Below are positions 7,792 to 15,199 of a stretch of DNA of 44,688 bases, one piece after another (position 1 is the first letter of the stretch; every line of letters begins with the position of its first letter). This stretch comes from an uncultured Streptococcus sp. (GTDB lineage: Bacteria > Bacillota > Bacilli > Lactobacillales > Streptococcaceae): NCBI RefSeq assembly GCF_905372115.1, contig NZ_CAJPNR010000014.1:1-44688 (forward strand). Reading direction: 5' to 3'. The notes beneath the pieces were generated by a model. That model worked only from the letters and a program-made list of their open reading frames with translations. It had not been told where the DNA came from and did not search any database. Made by a program: the position numbers and the translations under genes.

Positions 7792-8829
7792 ATGAAATTG
7801 GCAGTTTATACAAAAGCAGGTCAAGTTGGACTGACTGAGATTGATCGTCCGCAAATCATTGAGGCAGATGATGCCATTATTCGGATTGTTCGGACCTGTG
7901 TCTGTGGCTCTGACCTATGGCGCTACCGCAGTCCAGATATTGAAGCAGGCCATCAAAATAGTGGGCACGAAGCGATTGGAATTGTCGAGGAAATTGGCGA
8001 TGCAGTAACGACTGTTAAACCTGGTGACTTCGTTATTGCACCTTTCACTCATGGATGCGGGCAATGTGATGCCTGTCAAGCAGGATTTGATGGCACTTGT
8101 GATTCTCATATTGGGAATAATTGGTCAGATGGGGTGCAAGCAGAATATATGCGCTTCGAATTTGCTAACTGGGCTCTTATCAAAATTCCGGGCCAGCCTT
8201 CTGATTATACAGAAGGAATGCTCAAATCACTCTTGACACTGGCAGATGTCATGCCGACGGGTTACCATGCCGCGCGTGTGGCAGACGTCAAGCCTGGTGA
8301 TAAGGTGGTCGTGATTGGTGACGGAGCTGTTGGACAATGCGCTGTGATTGCTGCTAAAATGCGTGGTGCTTCCCAAATCGTTCTTATGAGCCGTCACGAA
8401 GATCGACAAAAGATGGCTTTGGAGTCAGGGGCGACAGCTGTTGTTGCAGAACGTGGCGAAGAAGGAATTGCCAAGGTCCGTGAGATTCTAGGTGGCGGGG
8501 CAGATGCAGCTCTGGAATGTGTCGGAACAGAAGCAGCTGTTGATCAAGCTCTAGGAGTCCTGCACAACGGCGGCCGCTTAGGCTTTGTCGGTGTACCTCA
8601 CTATAATAACCGAGCTCTTGGTTCTACCTTTGCTCAAAATATTACAGTGGCAGGCGGAGCGGCCTCTGTCACGACTTACGACAAGCAAATCTTGCTCAAG
8701 GCAGTTCTTGATGGTGATATTAATCCGGGCAAGGTCTTTACTAGTGAGTACAGGCTGGATGAGATTGACCAAGCTTATAAGGATATGGATGAACGCAAGA
8801 CCATTAAGTCCATGATTGTCTTTGATTAG
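7792..8829 (+). CDS. Zinc-dependent medium-chain alcohol dehydrogenase
   Basis: 345 residues, a normal MDR length. Catalytic zinc ligands are Cys38 in CVCGSD and the GHE motif near residue 60. The structural zinc loop has four cysteines (CGQCDACQAGFDGTC). The nucleotide-binding Rossmann motif is VIGDGAVGQCAVI near 165. It should oxidise an alcohol or reduce an aldehyde with NAD(P)H. The start at 7792 follows AAAGGAGAA and gives the family N-terminus MKLAVYTKAG; any upstream extension would lie inside the promoter. The MerR-type promoter suggests induction by aldehyde or thiol stress. The chemical substrate is not determined. Confidence 0.9.
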   Translation: MKLAVYTKAGQVGLTEIDRPQIIEADDAIIRIVRTCVCGSDLWRYRSPDIEAGHQNSGHEAIGIVEEIGDAVTTVKPGDFVIAPFTHGCGQCDACQAGFDGTCDSHIGNNWSDGVQAEYMRFEFANWALIKIPGQPSDYTEGMLKSLLTLADVMPTGYHAARVADVKPGDKVVVIGDGAVGQCAVIAAKMRGASQIVLMSRHEDRQKMALESGATAVVAERGEEGIAKVREILGGGADAALECVGTEAAVDQALGVLHNGGRLGFVGVPHYNNRALGSTFAQNITVAGGAASVTTYDKQILLKAVLDGDINPGKVFTSEYRLDEIDQAYKDMDERKTIKSMIVFD

Positions 8830-8838
8830 GTGTAGAAG

Positions 8839-8886
8839 AAAAACAGCCTTGCTGCGGTCTCTTTATGATGGCAGTAGGCTGTTTTT
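8839..8886. terminator. Bidirectional terminator between converging genes
   Basis: AAAAACAGCCT (8839-8849) pairs with AGGCTGTTTTT (8876-8886) across a long loop. There are T-runs on both strands, between the dehydrogenase gene and the minus-strand gene at 8921. Confidence 0.8.
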
Positions 8887-8920
8887 GAATAGCTTGGTAG
8901 TTCTTTTCATGAAAGGAAAT

Positions 8921-9646
8921 TCATTCTTTATGTTCTTTGCACCAAATTATCCATCTTGACCATTCGGCAGCCAGGTGGAGCTGGTGTTCTTTGATAAGGC
9001 TGTCTGGACAAAGGCTGGGGAATTCGACGCAGAATCGGGCTTCTAGGCCTTTTTCTGTGTCGCGAAACTGATGGCGAATGCCACCGATATTGCAACCATT
9101 CGCTAGACTGGCGGCACCGACAGTTTGGAAGGGATAAGACGCATCACGAGGCTCCTCTATTTCAGCTTCACCACCAAGGTCAAGGAAAAACTGTGTTGGC
9201 AGTGGGCTGTTTCCTGCAGTCTCAATGACTTCCAGTTTGCTGCCGTGCGGCTGCAAGGCATAATGGTCTGGACAGGCACCGAGATTGACGCTTTTATGAA
9301 CATTTGTCTTTTCTAACATCAACTTTTCTAGCATTATACTGAAAGAAGCGGCAGTCAGTCCACTTGCAAAAATCGTTACAACAGCTCTTTTTCGTGGTTT
9401 CTTGGACCATTTGGCTGCCCATTTCATTAAATATTTGCTCCATTTGAGTTTGGTTCCGATTTGCTGGATTAGCTCCTCGTATGTCAGCTTCATTTTTGCT
9501 TCCAGTAGGGCTTGGTCTAAAATCTCCGTGTTGTCAGTATTCGGCAGCTGTAGATTAAGTATCTTAGCTGCTTTATGGATTCTTTGCTTTCTCCATTGTT
9601 CAATTCTTTCTTGACTAACTTCCTTTTGATTGATAATAATCTTCAT
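8921..9646 (-). CDS. Hypothetical protein with one membrane segment
   Basis: 241 residues that I do not recognise. The N-terminal ~85 residues are charged and helical (Lys/Gln-rich). A basic patch (SKKPRKRA) precedes one hydrophobic segment near 88-106 (VVTIFASGLTAASFSIML). A C-terminal domain of about 130 residues follows with Cys in GACPDHY, NGCNIGG, ARFCVEF, SLCPD and IIWCKE. With the basic patch before the helix, the C-terminal domain would sit outside, where some cysteines could pair. The start has GAGGA eight bases upstream. It is transcribed divergently from the TetR gene at 9756, so that regulator may control it. Confidence 0.6.
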   Translation of the reverse strand: MKIIINQKEVSQERIEQWRKQRIHKAAKILNLQLPNTDNTEILDQALLEAKMKLTYEELIQQIGTKLKWSKYLMKWAAKWSKKPRKRAVVTIFASGLTAASFSIMLEKLMLEKTNVHKSVNLGACPDHYALQPHGSKLEVIETAGNSPLPTQFFLDLGGEAEIEEPRDASYPFQTVGAASLANGCNIGGIRHQFRDTEKGLEARFCVEFPSLCPDSLIKEHQLHLAAEWSRWIIWCKEHKE

Positions 9647-9664
9647 CTTTTAATCCTCTTGTTC

Positions 9665-9713
9665 TTGTCTTCTGCTTATATTTATTATATAGTGGGAGCT
9701 GGATGGCATACAA
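9665..9713. promoter_or_regulatory. Overlapping divergent promoters between the membrane-protein gene and tetR
   Basis: Plus strand: TTGTCT (9665-9670), 17-base spacer, TATAGT (9688-9693). Minus strand: TTGTAT (9713-9708), 18-base spacer, TATAAT (9689-9684). The two -10 boxes overlap, so one bound repressor could shut both directions. Confidence 0.5.
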
Positions 9714-9755
9714 GCATCAATTTTAGAGAGACTGTTGCATTTTGAGGTGAATGGC

Positions 9756-10364
9756 ATGTATGAGAAAAAAAGAAGAGAGACAGAAAAGCGGATGGAGACT
9801 AGCTTGCTGCAGTTGATGAAAGAGCAGACTTTTGAGACAATCAGCATTCGCCAATTGATTGATTTGGCAGAGGTGAATCGCAGTACTTTTTACCGGCATT
9901 ATTTGGATAAATATGATCTGCTGGAGAAGATAGAAGACCGCTTGCTAGGTGATTTGCAGGTCTATTATCAAGAGGCTCTAGATTCTGCCTGCTTGTTCAA
10001 GTTAGAAAAGGATTTTAAACTGGAAGACTATATCCATGAGAAACAAAATCTTTTTCATTTTTTTGAGCCTTACTTGGAAGGCTTAGCCATTCTTTTGGGT
10101 CCAAATGGCAGTCCAACTAGTTCGCGGCGGTTGCAGGAAGCTCTGAGGGAGATTTTCTCGCAGAGTATTTCCTTGGCTGATCCACATTTAGAGGAGATAG
10201 AAGCAGATTTGCTGCTGAATCATCAGGTCGCGTCCTTTATGGGAACCCTGACTTACTGGCTGGCTCATCCTTGTTATCAGGTTCAGCAAATGAGTGATTT
10301 TCATGCTAGGGTGACAGCAGTCGGTCTGGCGGGCTTTGTCAGAGAGCATATGGAGGGAGATTGA
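9756..10364 (+). CDS. TetR/AcrR family transcriptional regulator
   Basis: 202 residues. The N-terminal HTH is clear: KEQTFETISIRQLIDLAEVNRS followed by TFYRHYLDKYDLLEKI, the typical TetR recognition-helix sequence. The C-terminal ligand domain (about 60-200) is of the type often placed next to transport genes. The start at ATG 9756 is chosen because GAGG lies eight bases upstream; a TTG at 9735 and a GTG at 9747 are in frame but less well supported. It stands between a divergent membrane-protein gene and an ABC exporter pair, and probably represses one or both. Confidence 0.85.
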   Translation: MYEKKRRETEKRMETSLLQLMKEQTFETISIRQLIDLAEVNRSTFYRHYLDKYDLLEKIEDRLLGDLQVYYQEALDSACLFKLEKDFKLEDYIHEKQNLFHFFEPYLEGLAILLGPNGSPTSSRRLQEALREIFSQSISLADPHLEEIEADLLLNHQVASFMGTLTYWLAHPCYQVQQMSDFHARVTAVGLAGFVREHMEGD

Positions 10365-10393
10365 CAGGATAGTTTTTCCAGTTTGCTGCTTTA

Positions 10394-10402
10394 TGATATA
10401 AT
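10394..10402 (+). promoter_or_regulatory. Extended -10 promoter of the ABC permease gene
   Basis: TGATATAAT is an extended -10 element (TG-n-TATAAT, hexamer at 10397-10402). No good -35 is visible. A TTGACA at 10361-10366 lies 30 bases away, too far to pair. Confidence 0.55.
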
Positions 10403-10431
10403 AGTGCCGTATATCTCAGAGGAGGGTAGCC

Positions 10432-11493
10432 GTGTTTTTAGCTTTTAAAGAGATTGTCTACAGCAGAGGGCGTTATCGTTTAGTGGTTGCTGTGGTCTTT
10501 CTCATTACCTATATGGTTTTCTTTTTATCCAGTCTTTCCGTCGGTTTGGCTAGGCTCAATCGCTTGGCTTTGGACCAATGGCAGGCTGAGTCGATCGTCT
10601 TGTCAGAGTACGCCAATAAGAATCTAATAGCTTCGACTCTCAAGGAAGAGGAATACAGCCGCCTGCTTCAAGGGGACTCAATCGCTGCTTTGGGACAAAC
10701 GTCAGCAGTGGCCAATTATGAAGATGGGACTGATAAACTCAATGCTCAGGTTTTTGGTCTGCCTTGGGATAGTTTTCTAGCGCCTGACATTATTGAGGGA
10801 CGTCCTGCTGAGAATGCTTATGAAGTTATTGCGGATAAGCGCCTCCAGCAAAAAGGTGTGAAACTAGGCGACCAGCTTCAGCTCAATGGCAGTGAGCGCC
10901 TTTATCAGGTTGTTGGTTTCACAGAGGATAATAGCTTCTTTACGCAACCTGTAATTTTTATGGATCTAGATGATTTCAGGGAATTAAAGTACGGCTCTAG
11001 TCAGGTTAAGAATATCAGCGCACTTGTGGTCAAGGATGGTCAGAAGATTGAAGAAGCAGGACTTAGTCAACTCTCTATGAGTGATTTTATAGAAAATATC
11101 CCTGGTTATCAGCCTCAGGTACTGACTTTTTCCTTTATGATTGGGGCCATGGTTCTGATTACATTTTTGGTATTGGGAATTTTCATGTACATCATTACCA
11201 TCCAAAAGACGCATTTTTACGGTATTATGCGCGCCCAAGGAATTGCCAGTGGGAAGATTATTGCTTCTATTTTTTGGCAGATTTTCATCCTGTCCACTCT
11301 GGGAATCAGCTTAGCTGTCTTGGCTCTCTTGGGAACCCAGCTAGTCTTGCCGGCTTCTATGCCTTTTTACAGTGACTGGCGAGCTTATGCTGGATTGATT
11401 GTCCTGATTATTTTCATGTCACTGGCTGGCGGACTCTTGTCCATTCATCGGGTTCTGAAAATTGACCCTATCACAGCGATTGGAGGTGAGTAA
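10432..11493 (+). CDS. ABC transporter permease, MacB/FtsX type (HrtB-like)
   Basis: 353 residues with GTG start, preceded by GAGGAGGG. One N-terminal transmembrane helix (about 18-38), a large extracellular domain (about 45-230), then three helices near 232-254, 280-300 and 320-340 give the FtsX/MacB topology. The N-terminus (MFLAFKEIVYSRGRYRLVV) and overall layout resemble HrtB, the permease of heme/hematin exporters in Gram-positive bacteria. The heme substrate is an analogy only. It is followed without a gap by its ATPase gene, and the TetR gene precedes it. Confidence 0.85.
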   Translation: MFLAFKEIVYSRGRYRLVVAVVFLITYMVFFLSSLSVGLARLNRLALDQWQAESIVLSEYANKNLIASTLKEEEYSRLLQGDSIAALGQTSAVANYEDGTDKLNAQVFGLPWDSFLAPDIIEGRPAENAYEVIADKRLQQKGVKLGDQLQLNGSERLYQVVGFTEDNSFFTQPVIFMDLDDFRELKYGSSQVKNISALVVKDGQKIEEAGLSQLSMSDFIENIPGYQPQVLTFSFMIGAMVLITFLVLGIFMYIITIQKTHFYGIMRAQGIASGKIIASIFWQIFILSTLGISLAVLALLGTQLVLPASMPFYSDWRAYAGLIVLIIFMSLAGGLLSIHRVLKIDPITAIGGE

Positions 11494-12159
11494 ATGTCAA
11501 TCATAGAACTAAAAGGGGTTACAAAAGAATACGGCCAGGGACATACGCTGGTTCAAGCTCTAAAACCAACTGATTTCCGATTGGAAGCAGGGCAGTTTGT
11601 AGCTATTATTGGGCCGTCAGGCTCGGGTAAAACAACCCTTCTGACCTTGCTGGGGCATTTACAAAAGCCTTCAAAAGGGCAGATTCTTCTGCATGGGAAA
11701 GATACTTCCCAGCTCAAGGAAAAGGAACGGGCTGCTCTGCGTTTCAATGATTTCGGCTTTATTTTGCAGGCTTCCAATCTCATTCCTTTTCTGAAAATCG
11801 AAGACCAGTTTCAGCTGATTGACCGCTTATCTAAAAAGGAGAGAACAGATCTAGACAGTCTGATTGAGTTGCTGGATCTAAAAGGAACACTCAAGCAGTA
11901 TCCGAAAGAATTGTCTGGCGGGGAACGGCAGCGGGCTGCTATCGCTAGAGCGCTTTACAATAGCCCAGATATTATCTTGGCTGATGAACCGACAGCTAGT
12001 CTGGATACGGAGCGGGCCAAGCGCGTGGTCCATTTGCTCAAAGAGGTGACCCAGAAATTCCATAAGAGCGTGGTCATGATTACCCATGATACCCGCCTTC
12101 TGGACGAGGTTGACAAGGTCTATGAGATGCAAGACGGAGTGCTGACTCAAGTTCGATAA
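11494..12159 (+). CDS. ABC transporter ATP-binding protein (HrtA/MacB-type)
   Basis: 221 residues, a single ATPase domain. Walker A is GPSGSGKTT, the Q-loop FILQASNLIPFL, the signature LSGGERQRAAIARAL, Walker B IILADEPTASLD and the switch His in VMITHD. All catalytic elements are present. The start codon directly follows the permease stop, and its ribosome site (GGAGGTGAG) lies inside the permease gene, so the two are translationally linked. It powers the permease above. The FILQASNL segment is like HrtA, but the exported compound is unknown. Confidence 0.9.
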   Translation: MSIIELKGVTKEYGQGHTLVQALKPTDFRLEAGQFVAIIGPSGSGKTTLLTLLGHLQKPSKGQILLHGKDTSQLKEKERAALRFNDFGFILQASNLIPFLKIEDQFQLIDRLSKKERTDLDSLIELLDLKGTLKQYPKELSGGERQRAAIARALYNSPDIILADEPTASLDTERAKRVVHLLKEVTQKFHKSVVMITHDTRLLDEVDKVYEMQDGVLTQVR

Positions 12160-12210
12160 AGCTTTAGAATGGTTTATGCAATCAAACAGAGAAAAAACAA
12201 GGAGAGGACT

Positions 12211-12627
12211 ATGATTCATTATAAAACAAATCCGCAGCTAGATTTTGCGGCAGTACTAGACCTCTATGATTCGGTTAATTGGAGCAATTATACTAATCGT
12301 CCTCAGCAGTTAGAGCGGGCCTTCCAACAGTCCTTGTTTGTGATGGCGGCCTATGACGAAGGCAAGTTGGTTGGTTTGATTCGAGCAGTCGGGGATGGAC
12401 TTACCATTGTCTTCATTCAGGATTTGCTGGTGTATCCACACTACCAGCGTCAGGGGATTGGCCGAAGCCTTCTTCAGAAAACATTGGAAAGATTTAAGGA
12501 TGTTTACCAAATCCAGCTGGCAACGGAGCAGTCAGATAAAAATCTAGCTTTTTATCGAGAGCTCGGCTTTCGCCGACAGGAAGATTTCGACTGTACTGGC
12601 ATGATTTATGCCCCTAATAAAAATTAA
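12211..12627 (+). CDS. GNAT family N-acetyltransferase
   Basis: 138 residues. The acetyl-CoA loop is YQRQGIGRSLL near residues 82-92, preceded by FIQDLLV. The C-terminal NLAFYRELGFRRQEDFDCTGM is typical. The substrate is unknown. The start at 12211 follows AAGGAGAGG; an in-frame ATG at 12169 lacks a site. It lies 51 bases after the ABC ATPase gene and is closed by its own terminator, so it may be the last gene of that operon. Confidence 0.87.
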   Translation: MIHYKTNPQLDFAAVLDLYDSVNWSNYTNRPQQLERAFQQSLFVMAAYDEGKLVGLIRAVGDGLTIVFIQDLLVYPHYQRQGIGRSLLQKTLERFKDVYQIQLATEQSDKNLAFYRELGFRRQEDFDCTGMIYAPNKN

Positions 12628-12636
12628 AATTCTAGA

Positions 12637-12661
12637 GGAGCTTGTTCGCAAGCTCCTTTTG
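12637..12661 (+). terminator. Rho-independent terminator
   Basis: GGAGCTTG (12637-12644), loop TTCG, CAAGCTCC (12649-12656), then TTTTG. A UUCG tetraloop makes this a very stable hairpin. Confidence 0.9.
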
Positions 12662-12733
12662 TTATGTTTACAAGAGGAAAAGGGAAGTAGAACTAGATCG
12701 ATGAAAATATTTCTCGGTCTCTTTTGTTTTTCC

Positions 12734-12762
12734 TTGACAGTTAAATTGTCAGAATTTATAAT
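12734..12762 (+). promoter_or_regulatory. Sigma-70 promoter with embedded palindromic operator
   Basis: TTGACA (12734-12739), 17-base spacer and TATAAT (12757-12762) are perfect. The -35 and spacer hold the 17-base palindrome TGACAGTTAAATTGTCA (12735-12751, 14 of 17 positions symmetric), a size and form usual for TetR-family operators. It probably mediates autorepression of the tetR-ABC operon downstream. Confidence 0.75.
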
Positions 12763-12776
12763 AAAAGAAGAAAGGT

Positions 12777-12791
12777 GATAACAGTGTTATC
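12777..12791 (+). promoter_or_regulatory. Second inverted repeat in the tetR leader
   Basis: GATAAC-AGT-GTTATC is a perfect 6-bp inverted repeat between an AAAGGTG ribosome-site-like run (12771-12777) and the ATG at 12803. It could be an operator, or an mRNA hairpin that brings the distant ribosome site closer to the start. Confidence 0.4.
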
Positions 12792-12802
12792 GAATTGAAA
12801 CC

Positions 12803-13414
12803 ATGAAAAAAGAAACAGATGAGTTAAACGAAAAAATCTTGGAAAGCGCAAGGAGTGAGTTCTTAGCTTATGGCTATCAAGATGCTTCACTGCGGAGAAT
12901 TTGTCGCGCGGCTGGCTTGACAACTGGGGCACTTTATAAGCGCTATGAGAGTAAGGACAGTCTCTTTACTGCCCTGCTTGAGCCTACTCTGATAGCTTTA
13001 GATCAGTATGGACAAGAGCAGAAGCGACGTGACTATGCTTTCCTAGAAGAGGGACACCTGTCTGACATGTGGGCCTATCGCTTAGAGGATCTCCAGTCCC
13101 TGATGCGGATTCTCTATGAGCATAAGGATATTATGCAGCTCTTGCTCTTTAAATCTCAGGGGTCTTCGCAAGCGGACTTCAGGATGTGTCTGCCTCATTT
13201 GGCTGCAGACGAGACTTATCGCTATTTGGAGCTGGCTTACAAAGAGGGGAAGATCAGTCATTTGGTCAAACACGAGTTTCTGCGATCGTGCATGACAGCT
13301 TATTACACAGCTGTATTTGAGCCCTTGGCTCAAGACTGGCCCCAAGAGCAGGCGCTGGAATTTTGCCATTCCATCATGGACTTGTTTGACTGGGGAGGTT
13401 TGCTAGGTTTTTGA
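12803..13414 (+). CDS. TetR/AcrR family transcriptional regulator
   Basis: 203 residues. The HTH is visible as SARSEFLAYGYQDASLRRIC and AAGLTTGALYKRYESKDSLF, standard TetR DNA-binding motifs; the rest is the ligand domain. It heads an operon with two ABC exporter genes (18-base gap) and most likely represses it through the palindrome in its own promoter. The start lacks a well-placed ribosome site: the nearest AAAGGTG is 25 bases upstream, separated by a small hairpin. No alternative in-frame start is closer to it. Confidence 0.88.
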   Translation: MKKETDELNEKILESARSEFLAYGYQDASLRRICRAAGLTTGALYKRYESKDSLFTALLEPTLIALDQYGQEQKRRDYAFLEEGHLSDMWAYRLEDLQSLMRILYEHKDIMQLLLFKSQGSSQADFRMCLPHLAADETYRYLELAYKEGKISHLVKHEFLRSCMTAYYTAVFEPLAQDWPQEQALEFCHSIMDLFDWGGLLGF

Positions 13415-13432
13415 TAGAAAGAAGGAAATTCT

Positions 13433-15199
13433 ATGAAGAAAAAATCTGTTCTTGCTTGGATCTGGGACTTTGTTTACCTTCATAAGATATATTTTGTGCT
13501 CAGTCTGATCTTTGCCTTTGCTTCTGTGATTTCAGGATTTCTGCCTTATTTCTTTATTGGTGGAATGATTAATCAGCTCTTGGATGGCAATAAAAACTGG
13601 AATTTCTACTTGCAGCAGTCAGCTTGGGCAGGTCTGGCCTGGATTGGCTACTGGGGATTTCACGGTATTTCCACCATGCTGTCACATACGGCTACTTTTA
13701 AGATTCTAGCGGAAATGCGGCACCGCCTGACAGACAAGCTGGCTAGGCTGCCTCTAGGTACAGTGCTCAGTCAGTCATCAGGCAGTTATAAAAACATCAT
13801 TGTCGAGCGGGTGGATGCGACCGAAACGACCTTGGCTCACCTGATTCCAGAGTTTACCGCTGGGATTTTTGGTCCGATTATTGTTCTCATTGCTATGCTG
13901 GTTATTGATTGGCGGCTAACCTTGCTGTCTCTCCTGACTATTCCCATCGTGGCGCTGGCCTATATGCGGATGGTTGCCAATAGCGAAGCAGACTATCAAA
14001 ATACTCTGGTCAAGACCAAAAAGCTCAATGATACAGCGGTGGAATACATCAATGGGATTGAGGTTATCAAGGTTTTTGGCAAAGAAAAATTTTCTTACGA
14101 TAAGTTTGTGACGGCTGCTAGAGAAGGAGCAGACTGCTTTATTGAGTGGATGCGCAAGTTCAATCTGGAGATGGGCATTGTGACTGCATTTCTGCCATCA
14201 GGCTTGCTCTTTCTGCTGCCGGCTGGCTGTTATTTCTATCTGCAAGGCAGCCTGACTGCTGGCAATTTCATTCTGATGATTATTCTATCGCTCAGTCTTC
14301 TGACTCCTCTGATTTTAGTTGCTAGTTATATGGACGATTTACGGAAAATCAGCACTATTTTTGGCCAAGTCATTGATATTTTGGAAAAGCCTGATTTGAA
14401 AAGGCCTCAGGAGCTGAGAGAACTTCCAAAAGCAACAGATCTGGTCATGACGGATGTCAGCTTTGGCTATACAGATGAAGAGGAGGTGCTACATGGAATT
14501 TCGCTAGATATTAAGGCTGGCAGCATCAACGCTTTAGTTGGGCCATCAGGCTCAGGTAAGTCTACAATTGCCAAGCTTCTAGCTTCTTTCTGGGATGTCA
14601 CTTATGGTCAGATTAGCTATGGTGGCTTGGATATTCGCCAGCTTCCGCTAGACTATTACAGTCGGCAGATTGCTTACGTGACCCAGGATAACTATCTCTT
14701 TGATGAGACTATTATGGAAAATATCCGAATGGGAAATCCAGCAGCATCTGACGAAGAGGTCATCGAAATTGCCCGTCGCTGCGGCTGTTATGACTTTATC
14801 ATGAACTTAGAAAACGGATTTGAGACTCAGGTAGGCTCTGGCGGCGGTCATCTATCTGGCGGGGAGCGTCAGCGGATTGCCATCGCCCGTGCCATGCTTA
14901 AGGATGCGCCGATTCTTATCTTGGATGAAGCGACTGCTTATACAGATCCGGAAAACGAAGCACGGATCCAGTCCAGTCTGGCTCGTCTGATTGAGGGACG
15001 AACCTTGATTGTCATTGCCCACAGGCTGTCTACGATTATGAGTGCAGACCAGATAGTTCTGGTCAATGATGGTCGGATTGAAGCAAGGGGCCGGCATGAA
15101 GAATTGCTTGCAGCTAGTGCGCTTTATGCTTCCATGTGGCGGGCCCATATTGCTACCAGGGATAATAGTGAGATGGAAGGAGGGCTGACTCATGCTTAA
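13433..15199 (+). CDS. ABC exporter half-transporter, first subunit
   Basis: 588 residues: type IV exporter membrane domain (about 1-315, six helices, including VLSLIFAFASVISGFLPYFF) fused to an ATPase domain. Walker A GPSGSGKST, signature LSGGERQRIAIARAM, Walker B ILILDEATAYTDPE with catalytic Glu, and switch His in VIAHRLST are all intact. It overlaps the second subunit gene by eight bases, which points to a heterodimer. The YTDPENE ending of Walker B is shared with YbtP/Q- and Irt-like families as well as drug exporters, so the cargo is open. A TetR gene directly upstream suggests induction by a small toxic compound. Confidence 0.9.
   Translation: MKKKSVLAWIWDFVYLHKIYFVLSLIFAFASVISGFLPYFFIGGMINQLLDGNKNWNFYLQQSAWAGLAWIGYWGFHGISTMLSHTATFKILAEMRHRLTDKLARLPLGTVLSQSSGSYKNIIVERVDATETTLAHLIPEFTAGIFGPIIVLIAMLVIDWRLTLLSLLTIPIVALAYMRMVANSEADYQNTLVKTKKLNDTAVEYINGIEVIKVFGKEKFSYDKFVTAAREGADCFIEWMRKFNLEMGIVTAFLPSGLLFLLPAGCYFYLQGSLTAGNFILMIILSLSLLTPLILVASYMDDLRKISTIFGQVIDILEKPDLKRPQELRELPKATDLVMTDVSFGYTDEEEVLHGISLDIKAGSINALVGPSGSGKSTIAKLLASFWDVTYGQISYGGLDIRQLPLDYYSRQIAYVTQDNYLFDETIMENIRMGNPAASDEEVIEIARRCGCYDFIMNLENGFETQVGSGGGHLSGGERQRIAIARAMLKDAPILILDEATAYTDPENEARIQSSLARLIEGRTLIVIAHRLSTIMSADQIVLVNDGRIEARGRHEELLAASALYASMWRAHIATRDNSEMEGGLTHA

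Noticed and set aside
9756..12159. Calling the TetR-permease-ATPase cluster hrtRBA
   Set aside because: The TetR protein does not resemble the lactococcal HrtR sequence as I remember it. The permease and ATPase are HrtBA-like, but heme export is unproven.
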